64,000 nt of DNA from Roseomonas fluvialis (GCF_022846615.1 NZ_AP025637.1:4179001-4243000), one strand, 5' to 3'. Positions 43,292 through 52,806 are shown, counted from the stretch's first letter. Translations and numbers: made by a program. The notes: a model not told the origin generated them from the sequence alone.

Positions 43292-43322
43292 TCCCGCCCC
43301 AAGCACCCGAAGGACCCGCGCC

Positions 43323-44921
43323 ATGTCCGCCACCCGCCCCCGCCCCGTCATGCTCGTCATCCTCGACGGCTGGGGTTGGCGCGCGGAGGCCGCGGACAAC
43401 GCCGTGGCGCAGGCCCGCACGCCGGCCTTCCATGCGTTATGGGCGGAATGTCCGCACGCCTTCCTGCGCACCTCCGGCGCCGATGTCGGCCTGCCGGACG
43501 GGCAGATGGGCAATTCCGAGGTCGGGCACCTCAATATCGGCGCCGGGCGCGTGGTCATGCAGGACCTGCCGCGCATCGGCAGCGCCATCGCCGATCGATC
43601 GATCACCACACTGTCGGCGCTGACCGGGCTGATCGCGGCGCTGAAGCGCACGGGGGGTACCTGCCACCTGATGGGCCTGCTCTCGCCTGGCGGCGTGCAT
43701 GCGCACCAGGATCATGCGGTGGCGCTGGCGCGCATCCTGTCATCCGCCGGCATCCCGGTCGCGATCCATGCCTGGACCGATGGGCGCGACACCGCCCCGC
43801 AATCCGCCCCCGGCTTCATGGCACGCTTCGAAGCCGACATCGCCGGCCTGCCCGGCGTGCGCATCGCGACCGTGACGGGCCGCTACTTCGCGATGGACCG
43901 CGACAACCGGTGGGACCGGGTCGCGAAGGCCTGGGAGGTCATGACCTACGGCGCCGGTCCCTACCCGCCCTTCAAGCCCGACACCCCCAGCCCCATCATG
44001 CGTGCCGCCTCGGCGACCGAGGCCATCGCGGCGTCCCATGCGCGCGACGTCACGGATGAATTCATCCCCGCGACCGCCATCGGCGACTACGCCGGGATGA
44101 AAAGCGGCGATGGCATCCTCTGCTTCAACTTCCGCGCCGACCGCGTGCGCGAGATCCTGACCGCATTGGTCGATCCCGGGTTCAAAGGGTTCCCGCGGCC
44201 GAGCACTCCCGAATTCTGCGACGCCGTGGGCATGACCCACTACTCGGATGCGCTGAATCCCTTTCTTCGCGCGCTCTTCGCCCCGCAATCCATGGCCGAC
44301 ATCCTAGGCGCGGCGGTCGCCGCCGCCGGCCTGACGCAGTTGCGCATGGCCGAGACCGAGAAATACCCCCACGTCACCTACTTCCTGAACGGCGGCGAGG
44401 AGACGCCCTATGCCGGAGAGGACCGCATCATGGTCCCCTCCCCCAAGGTCGCGACCTACGACCTGCAGCCCGAGATGTCGGCCCCGGAACTGACCGACAA
44501 GGCGGTCGCCGCCATCGCGTCCGGCACCTACGACCTGGTCGTGCTGAACTTCGCCAATGCCGACATGGTGGGGCACACCGGCTCCCTGCCGGCCGCGACG
44601 AAGGCGGTGGAAGCCGTCGACACCGGCCTCGGTCGTATCGCCGATGCCATCCGTGCGGCCGGCGGCGCGCTGTTCGTCGCCGCGGACCACGGCAATGCGG
44701 AACTGATGCGCGACCCCGCGACCGGCGGGCCGCACACCGCGCACACCACCAACCCGGTCCCCGCCCTGCTGCTGGGCGGTCCCGCCGGCGCGGCGCTCGC
44801 CGATGGAAGACTCGCCGACATCGCGCCGACGCTGCTCGCGCTGCTGGGCGTGCCGCAGCCCGCCGCGATGACCGGGCGGTCGCTGCTGCGCGACGGGACG
44901 GCCCAGGTTGCCGCCGAATAG
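43323..44921 (+). CDS. gpmI: 2,3-bisphosphoglycerate-independent phosphoglycerate mutase
   Basis: Glycolytic mutase interconverting 3- and 2-phosphoglycerate, manganese-dependent. Metal and catalytic motifs are VILDGWGWR, GQMGNSEVGHLNIGAGR (catalytic Ser), HAWTDGRDTAP, NFRADRVREIL, NADMVGHTG and ADHGNAE. Length 532 aa is slightly longer than usual (about 510). It is followed by envC and ctpA, the order seen in many alphaproteobacteria. Confidence 0.96.
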   Translation: MSATRPRPVMLVILDGWGWRAEAADNAVAQARTPAFHALWAECPHAFLRTSGADVGLPDGQMGNSEVGHLNIGAGRVVMQDLPRIGSAIADRSITTLSALTGLIAALKRTGGTCHLMGLLSPGGVHAHQDHAVALARILSSAGIPVAIHAWTDGRDTAPQSAPGFMARFEADIAGLPGVRIATVTGRYFAMDRDNRWDRVAKAWEVMTYGAGPYPPFKPDTPSPIMRAASATEAIAASHARDVTDEFIPATAIGDYAGMKSGDGILCFNFRADRVREILTALVDPGFKGFPRPSTPEFCDAVGMTHYSDALNPFLRALFAPQSMADILGAAVAAAGLTQLRMAETEKYPHVTYFLNGGEETPYAGEDRIMVPSPKVATYDLQPEMSAPELTDKAVAAIASGTYDLVVLNFANADMVGHTGSLPAATKAVEAVDTGLGRIADAIRAAGGALFVAADHGNAELMRDPATGGPHTAHTTNPVPALLLGGPAGAALADGRLADIAPTLLALLGVPQPAAMTGRSLLRDGTAQVAAE

Positions 44922-45098
44922 CCGCAAGCGGCCGCGACATGGCCCGGCCCGCATTGCGTGGCCGTGGCCGACGCTGCGCGGCGCTATGGCACCGGGCGTG
45001 ACGCGCCGCGCCGCCACGCTGCCAGACCCGCGCTGATGGCGGCCGGCGTGGCGCATCCGGATCGCCACACGGCCCGCCAGGGCACGGCCGCCCGCCCG

Positions 45099-46337
45099 AT
45101 GCGCCTCGCGGCATTCGGCCTCGCTTGCGCGCTCTCGGCCGCGCCCGCCCTCGCCCAACCGACGCGCGAGGCCATCCAGGACGCGCGGCGCGCCGCCGAG
45201 GCCGAGCGCGCCGCCGCCGCCGACGCCGCCCGCCTGGCGCGTGAGGCCGCCGAACTCGAACGCGGCCTGGCCCGCCAGCGCGTCGCCATGGCCGAACGCG
45301 CCCAGCGCGCCGATGCCGCGCTGGAGGCGGCGCAGGACCGCGAGCGCGCCGCAAGCCTCGCCGCCATCGCCGCCCGCGCCGAGGTGGAACGCCGCGCCGC
45401 CGCCCTCGCGCCCTTGATGCCCGCCATGCGCCGGCTCTCGCTGTGGCCGGTCGAGACATTGCTGGCGGTGCCCCTGCCGCCCGAGGAAGCGCTGCGCGGC
45501 GTGCTGGTGCTGCAGGGCGTCGCCCGCCAGGTGCGCCGCGATGTCGAAGCGCTGCGCGAAGCCGACCAGGAGGCCTCCCGCCAGGCCCGGCAGGCCGCGG
45601 TCGAGGCCACCATCGTTGCTGCCGCGCGCACCGAGGCGCTGTCCGCCGCCCGCGCCCTGGACAGCGAGATCGCCGCCGCCCGCGCCCGCGAGGCAGAGGC
45701 CCGCCAGGCCGAGCGCGAGGCCGGCCGCCGCGCGCAGGAGGCGCTGGCCCGCGCCGCCGACCTGACCGAGATGCTGGCGCGCATCGAACGCGACCGCGCG
45801 CGAGAAGCCGCCGCCCAGGCCGCGCGCGATCGCGCCGAGGCCGCCGCCCGCGCGCGAGAGGAACGCGCCGCCCGCCGCGCCGGCCGCCCGCTGCCCGAAC
45901 CCCCGCCCGCCCCCGCTCCGGAACCGGCGGCAGTCGCCGGCGCGCCTGCCGCCGCGCGCGTCACCCCGGTCGCCGGGCGGGTCCTGCGTGCCTATGGGGA
46001 GGCCGCGGAGGGCGGACCGGCGCGCGGCCAGACCATCCAGGCCGCGACCGGCGCGCGGGTGGTCAGCCCCTGCCCGGGGCGGGCGGCGTTCAGCGGTCCT
46101 TTCCGAAGTTATGGCCTGCTGTTGATTGTCGAATGCACCGATGGGCACCATGTCGTGATCGCTGGCCTCGGCCGGCTGGACACCACGACCGGCACCCGTC
46201 TGCTGGCCGGGGAACCGGTCGGTGTGGTCGGCGAAACCGAGGGCGGGCGCGGTCGCCTGTACCTCGAACTGCGGCGGGACGGGCAGGCGGTGGACCCGCG
46301 TGGCTGGTTCGGCGCGGGCCGTCCCGGGGCCGGCTGA
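45099..46337 (+). CDS. EnvC-like murein hydrolase activator (degenerate LytM domain)
   Basis: Exported coiled-coil protein that activates cell-division amidases in relatives. The signal peptide is MRLAAFGLACALSAAPALAQ (ATG 45099). A long Ala/Arg/Glu-rich coiled coil covers residues 25-280. The last 110 residues are a LytM fold (GRVLRAYGEAAEGG, GYGL-type LLLIVECTDGHHVVIAGLGR, LYLELRRDGQAVDP). Zinc ligands of active M23 enzymes are missing (G..H.G replaced), as in EnvC and NlpD. It is upstream of ctpA. Confidence 0.88.
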   Translation: MRLAAFGLACALSAAPALAQPTREAIQDARRAAEAERAAAADAARLAREAAELERGLARQRVAMAERAQRADAALEAAQDRERAASLAAIAARAEVERRAAALAPLMPAMRRLSLWPVETLLAVPLPPEEALRGVLVLQGVARQVRRDVEALREADQEASRQARQAAVEATIVAAARTEALSAARALDSEIAAARAREAEARQAEREAGRRAQEALARAADLTEMLARIERDRAREAAAQAARDRAEAAARAREERAARRAGRPLPEPPPAPAPEPAAVAGAPAAARVTPVAGRVLRAYGEAAEGGPARGQTIQAATGARVVSPCPGRAAFSGPFRSYGLLLIVECTDGHHVVIAGLGRLDTTTGTRLLAGEPVGVVGETEGGRGRLYLELRRDGQAVDPRGWFGAGRPGAG

Positions 46338-46476
46338 CGGGCGCGCCCCGGCGCGGCCAAGGTAACGGGTGCGTATCTGCGCGGAATGAGGCTGCACCTT
46401 GGTCCGCGTTGCACTGTAGGATCGGGACTCGCGCCGGGCCATCGGGCCCTCGGCGATGCGGAAGGAAGGAATTCGG

Positions 46477-47865
46477 ATGCGGCGCAGGACCGGAACCTAC
46501 GCGGCGGTGGGCGCGGCCTTCGTGGCCGGCGCCCTGGTCGGCCCCATCATGGGCGCCGGCGCGCAGGAAGGCGGGCGGGCAGAAACCTACCGCCTGCTGA
46601 ACCTGTTCGGCGACGTTTTCGAGCGCATCCGCGCCGAATACGTCGAACCGGTGAACGACCGCGACGCGATCGAGAACGCCATCCAGGGCATGCTGTCGGG
46701 CCTCGACCCGCACTCGTCCTACATGAACCCCCGCATGTACCGCGACATGCAGGTGCAGACGCGCGGCGAGTTCGGCGGCCTCGGCATCGAGGTGTCGCAG
46801 GAAGGCGGCTACATCAAGGTCATCTCGCCGATCGACGAGACACCGGCGGCGCGTGCCGGCGTGCGCCCGGGCGACCTGATCACGCATCTCAACGGCAATT
46901 CCGTGCAGGGCCTGTCGCTGCAGGAAGCGGTCGAGCAGATGCGTGGCGAGCGCGGCACCGCCATCCGCATCACCATCCGCCGCGAAGGCGCCGAACGGCC
47001 GATCGAACTGTCGATCACCCGCGACGTGATCCGCCCGCAGGTCGTGCGCTTCCGCATGGAAGGCGGCGACATCGGCTACATTCGCCTGTCGTCCTTCAAT
47101 GAACAGACCGAAGCGGCCATGCGCCGCGCGATGCAGCAGCTGCGCCAGCAGGCGGGTGCGAATCTCAAGGGCATCGTGCTCGACCTGCGCAACAACCCGG
47201 GCGGGCTGCTCGACCAGGCGGTGCAGGTCTCCGACGACTTCCTCGAACAGGGCGAGATCGTCTCCACCCGCGCCCGCCGCCAGGAAGACGCCCAGCGCTG
47301 GAACGCGCGCGCGGGCGACATCGCGCAGGGCCTGCCCATCGTGGTGCTGATCAACGCCGGTTCCGCCTCGGCCAGCGAGATCGTCGCCGGCGCGCTGCAG
47401 GACCACCGCCGTGCCGTCGTGATGGGCGTGAAGTCCTTCGGCAAGGGCAGCGTGCAGACCGTCATGCCCATCCCGGGCAATGGCGCGATGCGCCTGACCA
47501 CGGCGCGCTACTACACGCCGTCGGGCCGCTCCATCCAGGCCACCGGCATCGAGCCCGACATCGAGGTGCTCGCGACGCGCGAGGACGCCACCACCGCCGC
47601 GGTGGCGCGGCGCGACCGCGAGGCCGACCTGCGCCGGGCGCTGCGCAACGACAATTCCGGCCAGGCGGCGCAGCAGCCCGCCCCGCCGCCGCCGCCGCTG
47701 AACCTGCCCGCCAACCTGCTGGAGCGCGTGCAGCGCCAGCCGGCCGAGGGTGCCGCCGCCTTCGACCCGACCAAGCCCGAGACCGACCACCAGCTGCAGC
47801 AGGCGGTCCAGCTGCTGCGCGGCATCGCCGCCCTGCCGGCCGCGCAGCGCCGCGCGGCGCGCTGA
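46477..47865 (+). CDS. ctpA: S41-family C-terminal processing peptidase
   Basis: Periplasmic serine protease of 462 aa. N-terminal signal anchor (RTGTYAAVGAAFVAGALVG), a PDZ domain (GLGIEVSQEGGYIKVISPID ... AGVRPGDLITHLNG), and the catalytic Ser in INAGSASASEIVAGAL and Lys in GVKSFGKGSVQTV. The last 90 residues are Pro/Gln-rich. ATG 46477 was chosen because GGAAGGAAT ends seven bases before it; ATG 46456 is possible. Family members trim peptidoglycan enzymes and other envelope proteins. Confidence 0.93.
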   Translation: MRRRTGTYAAVGAAFVAGALVGPIMGAGAQEGGRAETYRLLNLFGDVFERIRAEYVEPVNDRDAIENAIQGMLSGLDPHSSYMNPRMYRDMQVQTRGEFGGLGIEVSQEGGYIKVISPIDETPAARAGVRPGDLITHLNGNSVQGLSLQEAVEQMRGERGTAIRITIRREGAERPIELSITRDVIRPQVVRFRMEGGDIGYIRLSSFNEQTEAAMRRAMQQLRQQAGANLKGIVLDLRNNPGGLLDQAVQVSDDFLEQGEIVSTRARRQEDAQRWNARAGDIAQGLPIVVLINAGSASASEIVAGALQDHRRAVVMGVKSFGKGSVQTVMPIPGNGAMRLTTARYYTPSGRSIQATGIEPDIEVLATREDATTAAVARRDREADLRRALRNDNSGQAAQQPAPPPPPLNLPANLLERVQRQPAEGAAAFDPTKPETDHQLQQAVQLLRGIAALPAAQRRAAR

Positions 47866-47888
47866 GCCCGAACCGGGGCCGCCCGCCA

Positions 47889-49208
47889 ATGCGCGTGCCA
47901 GGCTGGCGGGCGCTCGGGCTGGCTTGGGCGGTGGTGGCGGTCGTGGTGGGCGGCGGGGCGGCAATCCTTGCCAGGCTCGGGCCGCCGGTGCCTGCCGAGC
48001 CCGTCGTGGCCGCGGCGCCACCCGGCGCCGATGCATCACATGCAACCGGCCCCGCAGCGACCGGCGAAGGCACCACGCCGCCGGCGTCGGCGGCGGCACC
48101 GGCTGCGACGCCCACCGGTGTCACGCCGCCCGCGGCCATGCCGCCCACGCCGGGCGGCGCTCCGCCCGACAGTCCCCCAGCAACGCCCACGCCAGCACGC
48201 GCGCCAGCCGCCGCGACGTCCCCGCCCGCTGCGGCCAACCTGCCTGCACCCGCCGCGCCGGCGACCACCGCCGCGGCGCCAGCCCCGCCGCCATCGGCCA
48301 CCCCGCCGCCCGCGCCGGAACCGCCCCCCCTCGCCCCGGTCGCGGCCGCGCCGCGCGCCGCGCCGCGACCGATCACGCCGCCCGACCCGGCGCTGCAGGA
48401 AGCCGGGCGCCACGGCACGGTGCCGCGCATCGGCGCCGATGGCCGCACCTCCATCCGCACCTACGGCCGCGACTTCGACCGCCGCGACACCCGCCCGCGC
48501 ATCGGCATCGTCGTGGCCGATATCGGCCTGTCCGCCAGCGCCACCGACGACGCCATCCGCCGCCTGCCGCCGGGGGTGGCTCTGGCGCTCTCGCCCTATG
48601 CGCAGCGCCCGGCCCAGGCCGCCGAACGCGCCCGCGAACGGGGCATGGAAACGCTCATCGCCATCCCGCTCGAACCCACCGGCTACCCGCTGAACGACCC
48701 CGGCGACCGCGCCCTGCTGACCGGGCGCGGCATGGCCGAGAACCTCGACCAGCTCGACTGGTCGCTGGCGCGCTTCCAGGGCTATGTCGGGGCCATCGGC
48801 GTGGTGGCTGGCATGCGGGGGGAACGCTTCGCCGCGCTGCCCGAGGCGATGGCCGCCGTGCAGGAGGCGCTGTTCCGCCGCGGCCTGCTGTATGTCGACC
48901 CGCGGCCCGGCGCGCCCTCGCCATCCCGCGCCTGGGGGCGCGGGGTCGATGTGGTGCTCGACGAACCGGCGCGCACGCGGCACGAGATCGACCGCCGCCT
49001 CGCGGAGCTCGAACAGCTGGCGCGCGAACGGGGCAGCGCGCTCGGCCTCGCCGGTGCGCCCACCCCCGTGCTGGTCGAGGGCATCGCCGCCTGGGCCGTC
49101 GGGCTCGACCAGCGTGGCGTGGTGCTGGCCCCGGTCTCCGCCCTGATCCGCCGCCCCGAGGCGACCGGCACCGAGACCCCCGCCGTCCGGCCCGCGAGCG
49201 CCCCATGA
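47889..49208 (+). CDS. divergent polysaccharide deacetylase-family protein
   Basis: A 439-aa envelope protein. An N-terminal anchor (GLAWAVVAVVVGGGAAILAR) is followed by about 130 residues of Pro/Ala-rich linker and then the divergent deacetylase domain: RPRIGIVVADIGLSASATDD, VALALSPYAQ, TLIAIPLEP and GYVGAIGVVAGMRGE. The DD pair and His of active deacetylases are partly absent. It sits between ctpA and rppH, the usual order; a link to peptidoglycan remodelling is inferred from place. Confidence 0.88.
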   Translation: MRVPGWRALGLAWAVVAVVVGGGAAILARLGPPVPAEPVVAAAPPGADASHATGPAATGEGTTPPASAAAPAATPTGVTPPAAMPPTPGGAPPDSPPATPTPARAPAAATSPPAAANLPAPAAPATTAAAPAPPPSATPPPAPEPPPLAPVAAAPRAAPRPITPPDPALQEAGRHGTVPRIGADGRTSIRTYGRDFDRRDTRPRIGIVVADIGLSASATDDAIRRLPPGVALALSPYAQRPAQAAERARERGMETLIAIPLEPTGYPLNDPGDRALLTGRGMAENLDQLDWSLARFQGYVGAIGVVAGMRGERFAALPEAMAAVQEALFRRGLLYVDPRPGAPSPSRAWGRGVDVVLDEPARTRHEIDRRLAELEQLARERGSALGLAGAPTPVLVEGIAAWAVGLDQRGVVLAPVSALIRRPEATGTETPAVRPASAP

Positions 49209-49690
49209 CCAGCCTGCTGCCCTATCGCGCCAATGTCGGCGCCGTGCTGTTCAACGCGGCCGGCCTGGTGCTGGTGGCGCGGCGCGCCGACCTGCCCAAT
49301 GCCGAAGGCGCGCCCGGCGGCTGGCAATTGCCCCAGGGCGGCATCGACGACAACGAGGACCCGGCCATCGCGGTCTTCCGCGAACTGGAGGAGGAAGTCG
49401 GCACCGCGCGCGCCGAGATCCTGGCCGAACACCCGCGCTGGCTGACCTACGACCTGCCGCCCGACCTGGTGGGCAAGGCGCTGGGGGGGAAGTATCGCGG
49501 GCAGCGGCAGAAATGGTTCGCGCTGCGTTTCACCGGGACCGATTCCGACATCCGGCTCGACCTCGACCCGCATCCGGAATTCGACGCCTGGCGCTGGGCG
49601 CCGCTGGCCGCGCTGCCGGACATGGCGGTCGCCTTCAAACGCGTGATCTACCAGGACCTCGCGCAGGAATTCGCCCGCTTCGCAGGGTGA
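49205..49690 (+). CDS. rppH: RNA pyrophosphohydrolase (Nudix)
   Basis: Removes pyrophosphate from 5'-triphosphate mRNA ends and so starts decay. The Nudix box is GGIDDNEDPAIAVFRELEEE followed by VG, matching Gx5Ex7REUxEExG. RppH-type features are YRANVGAVLFN, WQLPQGGID and GQRQKWFALRF. 161 aa, normal. The start overlaps the deacetylase stop (ATGA). Confidence 0.95.
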   Translation: MTSLLPYRANVGAVLFNAAGLVLVARRADLPNAEGAPGGWQLPQGGIDDNEDPAIAVFRELEEEVGTARAEILAEHPRWLTYDLPPDLVGKALGGKYRGQRQKWFALRFTGTDSDIRLDLDPHPEFDAWRWAPLAALPDMAVAFKRVIYQDLAQEFARFAG

Positions 49691-49750
49691 AGCGCGTCAC
49701 AGCCACGGCCGCCGGACCGGGCCATCATGCCACCGTGGCGAACGGAGCGC

Positions 49751-50389
49751 ATGATGGCCGCACCAGCAACCTACCGCGTGCTCGACACGCGCATCGGCAC
49801 CAGCATCGAGAATGCGGGCCGCTTCGATTTCCTCGCCCATCACAAGAGCGACCTCAGCACCGAGGACGTGATAGGTCGCCTGGCGGATGCCGCGGCCGCC
49901 GTGCCGATCGGCCGGCTCATCATGATCTGCCACAGCGGGCACAGCGCCGAGGGCGACTGGTGGATCAAGCTCGGCAAGGACGGGATCGGCGCCTGGAACC
50001 TGCGCAAGCTGCGCCCGCTGGCCGGGCGCTTCGGCGGGCCGGATCCGTCGATCGAACTGCGCGCCTGCTGGATCGTGACCAACCCCGGCGGCAGCCCGAC
50101 AGATGCGCTGCCCGCCCCGCGCAGCGGCGCCGCACTGTGCCATGGCATCGCCGACCTGCTCGATGTCACCGTCTATGGATCGGATACCGCCCAGCCCGGC
50201 CCCTGCGGCCTGTTCTGGCTGGGCAGCATGTCCAATGACGGGCTGATGGAGGACTGGAACGATGCCGGCTCCATGGCGCGGCGTGACCTCGCGATGCGCG
50301 GCGAATGCTCGGAAGGGGCCTGGGCCGGCAAGGTCTACCGCTTCCGCCCCGGCAAGCCAGGCGCCGAAATCGTGACGCGACCGCGCTGA
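49751..50389 (+). CDS. small DUF4347/caspase-like fold protein
   Basis: A 212-aa soluble protein from ATG 49751 (AACGGAGCGC upstream). The pattern matches clan CD (caspase/DUF4347-like): a strand ending in H (GRLIMICHSGHSAEGDWWIK), a Gly/Leu stretch (LGKDGIGAWNLRKLRPLAG), then a strand ending in Cys (SIELRACWIV), and later a DVTVYGSD strand. His and Cys are placed as in a catalytic dyad. DUF4347 is otherwise found in large surface proteins. A peptidase activity is inferred from motif spacing only. Confidence 0.45.
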   Translation: MMAAPATYRVLDTRIGTSIENAGRFDFLAHHKSDLSTEDVIGRLADAAAAVPIGRLIMICHSGHSAEGDWWIKLGKDGIGAWNLRKLRPLAGRFGGPDPSIELRACWIVTNPGGSPTDALPAPRSGAALCHGIADLLDVTVYGSDTAQPGPCGLFWLGSMSNDGLMEDWNDAGSMARRDLAMRGECSEGAWAGKVYRFRPGKPGAEIVTRPR

Positions 50390-50414
50390 AGCCCCCAAAA
50401 GCAGCGCCTGCGCG

Positions 50415-51149
50415 TCAGCCCGGCTGGGCCGCGAGGCGCATCGCGACGCCGCCGGCCTCGTCCAGCAGCAGCAGCGTCGCGCCATCGGCGCGCCAGGTGC
50501 GCACGCGCGCGAGTGCTGCGTGGAAGCGCGCCTCCTGGTCCATCGCGGGCTCGGCGCAGGCCATGTTGGTCTGCGCGGCCGGGCCGAAGCGCAGCGCCGG
50601 GCCATCGGCTTCGTAGCCGCCGTTGAAGCGGTTGCAGCCTCCGGTGCCGTGGGCGCGGCCGGTGCCGTCGAAGGTGATCGTCGCGGGGATCGCGGCGGGC
50701 ACGGCGCGGCCGCCGATCTCGCGCACCTGCCACGCGCCGGCCGGCCCGGGCGCCGCGGCGCGCACCAGCTGCAACGCGACGCCCTGGCCGGACCCGCCCT
50801 GGGGCAGCAGATGGTTGCTGTCGGTGTGCCAGCGCACCACGCCATCCACCAGCAGCCGAGCCGAGACGGCATAGTGTCCGCGTGGGTCGATCCGCGCCGG
50901 GTCGTATCGCAGCGCGAAGGGGATCGGCACCTGCCCCGCCGGGTCCACGCGCACGGTCGCGATCAGCGGCGCCGGCGCGTCGGCGCGGGAGATGTCGCGC
51001 AGTTCGACCTCGAGCATCGCGCCCGGCGGCAGCGCGATGCGTTCGCGATAGGCGGCGGTGCCGGTGACGACGGCGTCCTGCGTGGCGCCGGCAGGCGCGG
51101 CCAGGACCAGGAGGGCGGCGGCGAGCGCCGTGCGGCGGGCGTGTTCCAT
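50415..51149 (-). CDS. exported YbaY/META-domain protein
   Basis: A 244-aa periplasmic protein. The signal peptide is ARRTALAAALLVLAAPAGAT. Domain 1 (YRERIALPPGAMLEVELRDI, PIPFALRYDPARIDPRGHYA) is the YbaY/lipoprotein-type Ig fold. Domain 2 (AIPATITFDGTGRAHGTGGC NRFNGGYEADGPAL) is META/HslJ-type, with the typical GCNRFNGGYE. Such proteins are heat-shock or envelope-stress linked. Convergent with the gene at 49751. Confidence 0.85.
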   Translation of the reverse strand: MEHARRTALAAALLVLAAPAGATQDAVVTGTAAYRERIALPPGAMLEVELRDISRADAPAPLIATVRVDPAGQVPIPFALRYDPARIDPRGHYAVSARLLVDGVVRWHTDSNHLLPQGGSGQGVALQLVRAAAPGPAGAWQVREIGGRAVPAAIPATITFDGTGRAHGTGGCNRFNGGYEADGPALRFGPAAQTNMACAEPAMDQEARFHAALARVRTWRADGATLLLLDEAGGVAMRLAAQPG

Positions 51150-51268
51150 CGGCGCATCCTGCCGCCGCCACGCGGCAGGACTGGGGCGGCGGCGGGCATC
51201 GGGCGAGACGGCATCATGCATGGCCTGCATCCGGGCCGAGGCCGCGGAGAGGCCGCACCCGCCACCCG

Positions 51269-51961
51269 TCATCCGCCGACGAGCAGGTCCCGCGCCGCGT
51301 TCAGCCGCGCCGCCAGCCAGGCGCTGCCGCCCTGGTCGGGATGCGCGGTGCGCATCAGGCGCCGATGCGCGCTGCGGATCTCGGCCTCGGTCGCGCCCTC
51401 CGCCAGGCCGAGCACCGCCAGCGCCTCGGCGCGCGTGAGCGGGCCGTCCTCGGCCGCCGGGGGCGCGCCGTCGCGCCAGTCGGGGTGGCTGCGGTCGAGC
51501 CACGCTTCCAGCAGCGGCACGCTGTCGGGGTCCTCGGCGGCGCAGTCCGCCATCAGGGCGCGCAGCATCGGCAGGTCGAGATCCGCGAGGTCGGCACCCT
51601 GGAACCGCCCGCGCTTCACCGTGCCGGTCATGCGGCCGCTGTCGTGGTGCAGCACCATCTCGAGCGTCGCGGTCTCGACCCGGCTTTCCTGGCCCGGGCT
51701 CGCCTGGCCGCCGCGGGAGAAGGTGCGCGCCGTGCGCCACGACCGCCAGGCCTGCACCAGCAGCGGCGCGAACAGGCCGAGCGACCAGATCGCCTGCATG
51801 CCGCGCCCGCTGAACAGCAGCGCGCCGAGCAGCACCGCGCCAAGCCCGCCCGCGGTCCAGGCGAGCGTCTTCTTCACCGTCGTGACCGAGGCGGTGGCGA
51901 AGCCGCGCAACGCGACCATCACCACCAGCAGCGCCAGCGCACCGAGCGCGACCCAGGTCAT
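51269..51961 (-). CDS. membrane-anchored DnaJ-domain protein
   Basis: A 230-aa protein with two N-terminal membrane segments (ALGALALLVVMVALRGFA, LGAVLLGALLFSG) and a C-terminal J domain (ALAVLGLAEGATEAEIRSAH then RRLMRTAHPDQGGS), including the HPD tripeptide needed for Hsp70 stimulation. The middle part is a conserved alphaproteobacterial spacer (TLEMVLHHDSGRMTGTVKRG). Its start overlaps the stop of the VWA gene. Confidence 0.9.
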   Translation of the reverse strand: MTWVALGALALLVVMVALRGFATASVTTVKKTLAWTAGGLGAVLLGALLFSGRGMQAIWSLGLFAPLLVQAWRSWRTARTFSRGGQASPGQESRVETATLEMVLHHDSGRMTGTVKRGRFQGADLADLDLPMLRALMADCAAEDPDSVPLLEAWLDRSHPDWRDGAPPAAEDGPLTRAEALAVLGLAEGATEAEIRSAHRRLMRTAHPDQGGSAWLAARLNAARDLLVGG

Positions 51962-52668
51962 GTGCGACCTTTCGGAGCGGGCAATTGTCCCGCGATGCGC
52001 GCCGCGGTCGCGCCGGGCAAGGCCGCCAGCGCCGTCCGCCCGCCGGCGGCGAACACCGCGACCGCCCGCAGCAGGTCCCGCAACGTGCCGGCCGAGGCCG
52101 AATCGAAGGGCGCGTAGGCGCCGCCCGACACCTTCGCCACCTGGCGGAAGGCATTGGCGGCGACCGGGTTGGCACCCTCGTGGAAGCAGAAGACCGGCGT
52201 GCCGAACAGGCCGAGCTCCCCCGCGGCGTGGCAGACGGCGTCGACATCCTCCTCGATCGCGTCGCCCACCAGCACCAGCGCGCCGACCTTCTCCTTACGG
52301 GATTCCGCCAGCGCGTGGCGCAGCGCGCGCAGGATCTGCGTCTGGCCGCCCAGGCAGGTCACGGTGGACATGCGCCGCGCCAGTTCCGCGCCGTCGGTCA
52401 GGAAGGGGGTTGCCGCGAATTCCATGAAGCCGCGCCAATAGGCGAGTGAGACCGCCAGCCCACCGAGGTCGCGCGTGGCCAGGAACATCTCCCCGGTCAG
52501 CGCGCAGGCCCGGTCCCAGGCCGGCTGGCGCGACGCGGTGGCATCGACGGTGAAGATCAGCCGGCCGGGCCGCCCGCTCGCCGGGCGCGCGGCGGGCAGC
52601 CGCGCGACACGGTCGAGGAAGGCGGCGACCTCGGGGGGCGGTCCGGTGCGGGCGGGCGGGCGGGTCAT
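51958..52668 (-). CDS. VWA-domain-like protein
   Basis: A 236-aa protein with a von Willebrand A-type fold: GRLIFTVDATASRQPAWDRA holds a DxTxS MIDAS motif, and ALVLVGDAIEEDVDA and GTPVFCFHEGAN follow. Members are common next to DnaJ-domain genes in alphaproteobacteria; the role is unknown. No signal peptide. The promoter side carries a perfect TGTGA-N6-TCACA site at 52703. Confidence 0.8.
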   Translation of the reverse strand: MTRPPARTGPPPEVAAFLDRVARLPAARPASGRPGRLIFTVDATASRQPAWDRACALTGEMFLATRDLGGLAVSLAYWRGFMEFAATPFLTDGAELARRMSTVTCLGGQTQILRALRHALAESRKEKVGALVLVGDAIEEDVDAVCHAAGELGLFGTPVFCFHEGANPVAANAFRQVAKVSGGAYAPFDSASAGTLRDLLRAVAVFAAGGRTALAALPGATAARIAGQLPAPKGRT

Positions 52669-52702
52669 GCCGGGTCCGGGCTTTCGCGCATCATGCCTGT
52701 CA

Positions 52703-52718
52703 TGTGAAACCGGTCACA
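52703..52718. promoter_or_regulatory. perfect TGTGA-N6-TCACA palindrome between divergent genes
   Basis: TGTGA-AACCGG-TCACA matches the CRP consensus exactly, 35 bases upstream of the VWA start and 88 bases upstream of the gene at 52807. It could regulate either or both. CRP/FNR-family binding is inferred from sequence only. Confidence 0.5.
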
Positions 52719-52806
52719 CCCCACGCCAAGCCCCGGCGCGCCGATGCTGGTGCGGAACGCGCGCGCGGGCTTAACTGGTTTCGGTCACGCAGGACGGGAG
52801 CCGGGG

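Noticed and set aside
46090..48099. A minus-strand frame of 669 codons opposite envC and ctpA
   Set aside because: It is antisense to well-recognised genes; composition is Arg/His/Gly-rich without motifs. Long antisense frames are expected at this GC content.
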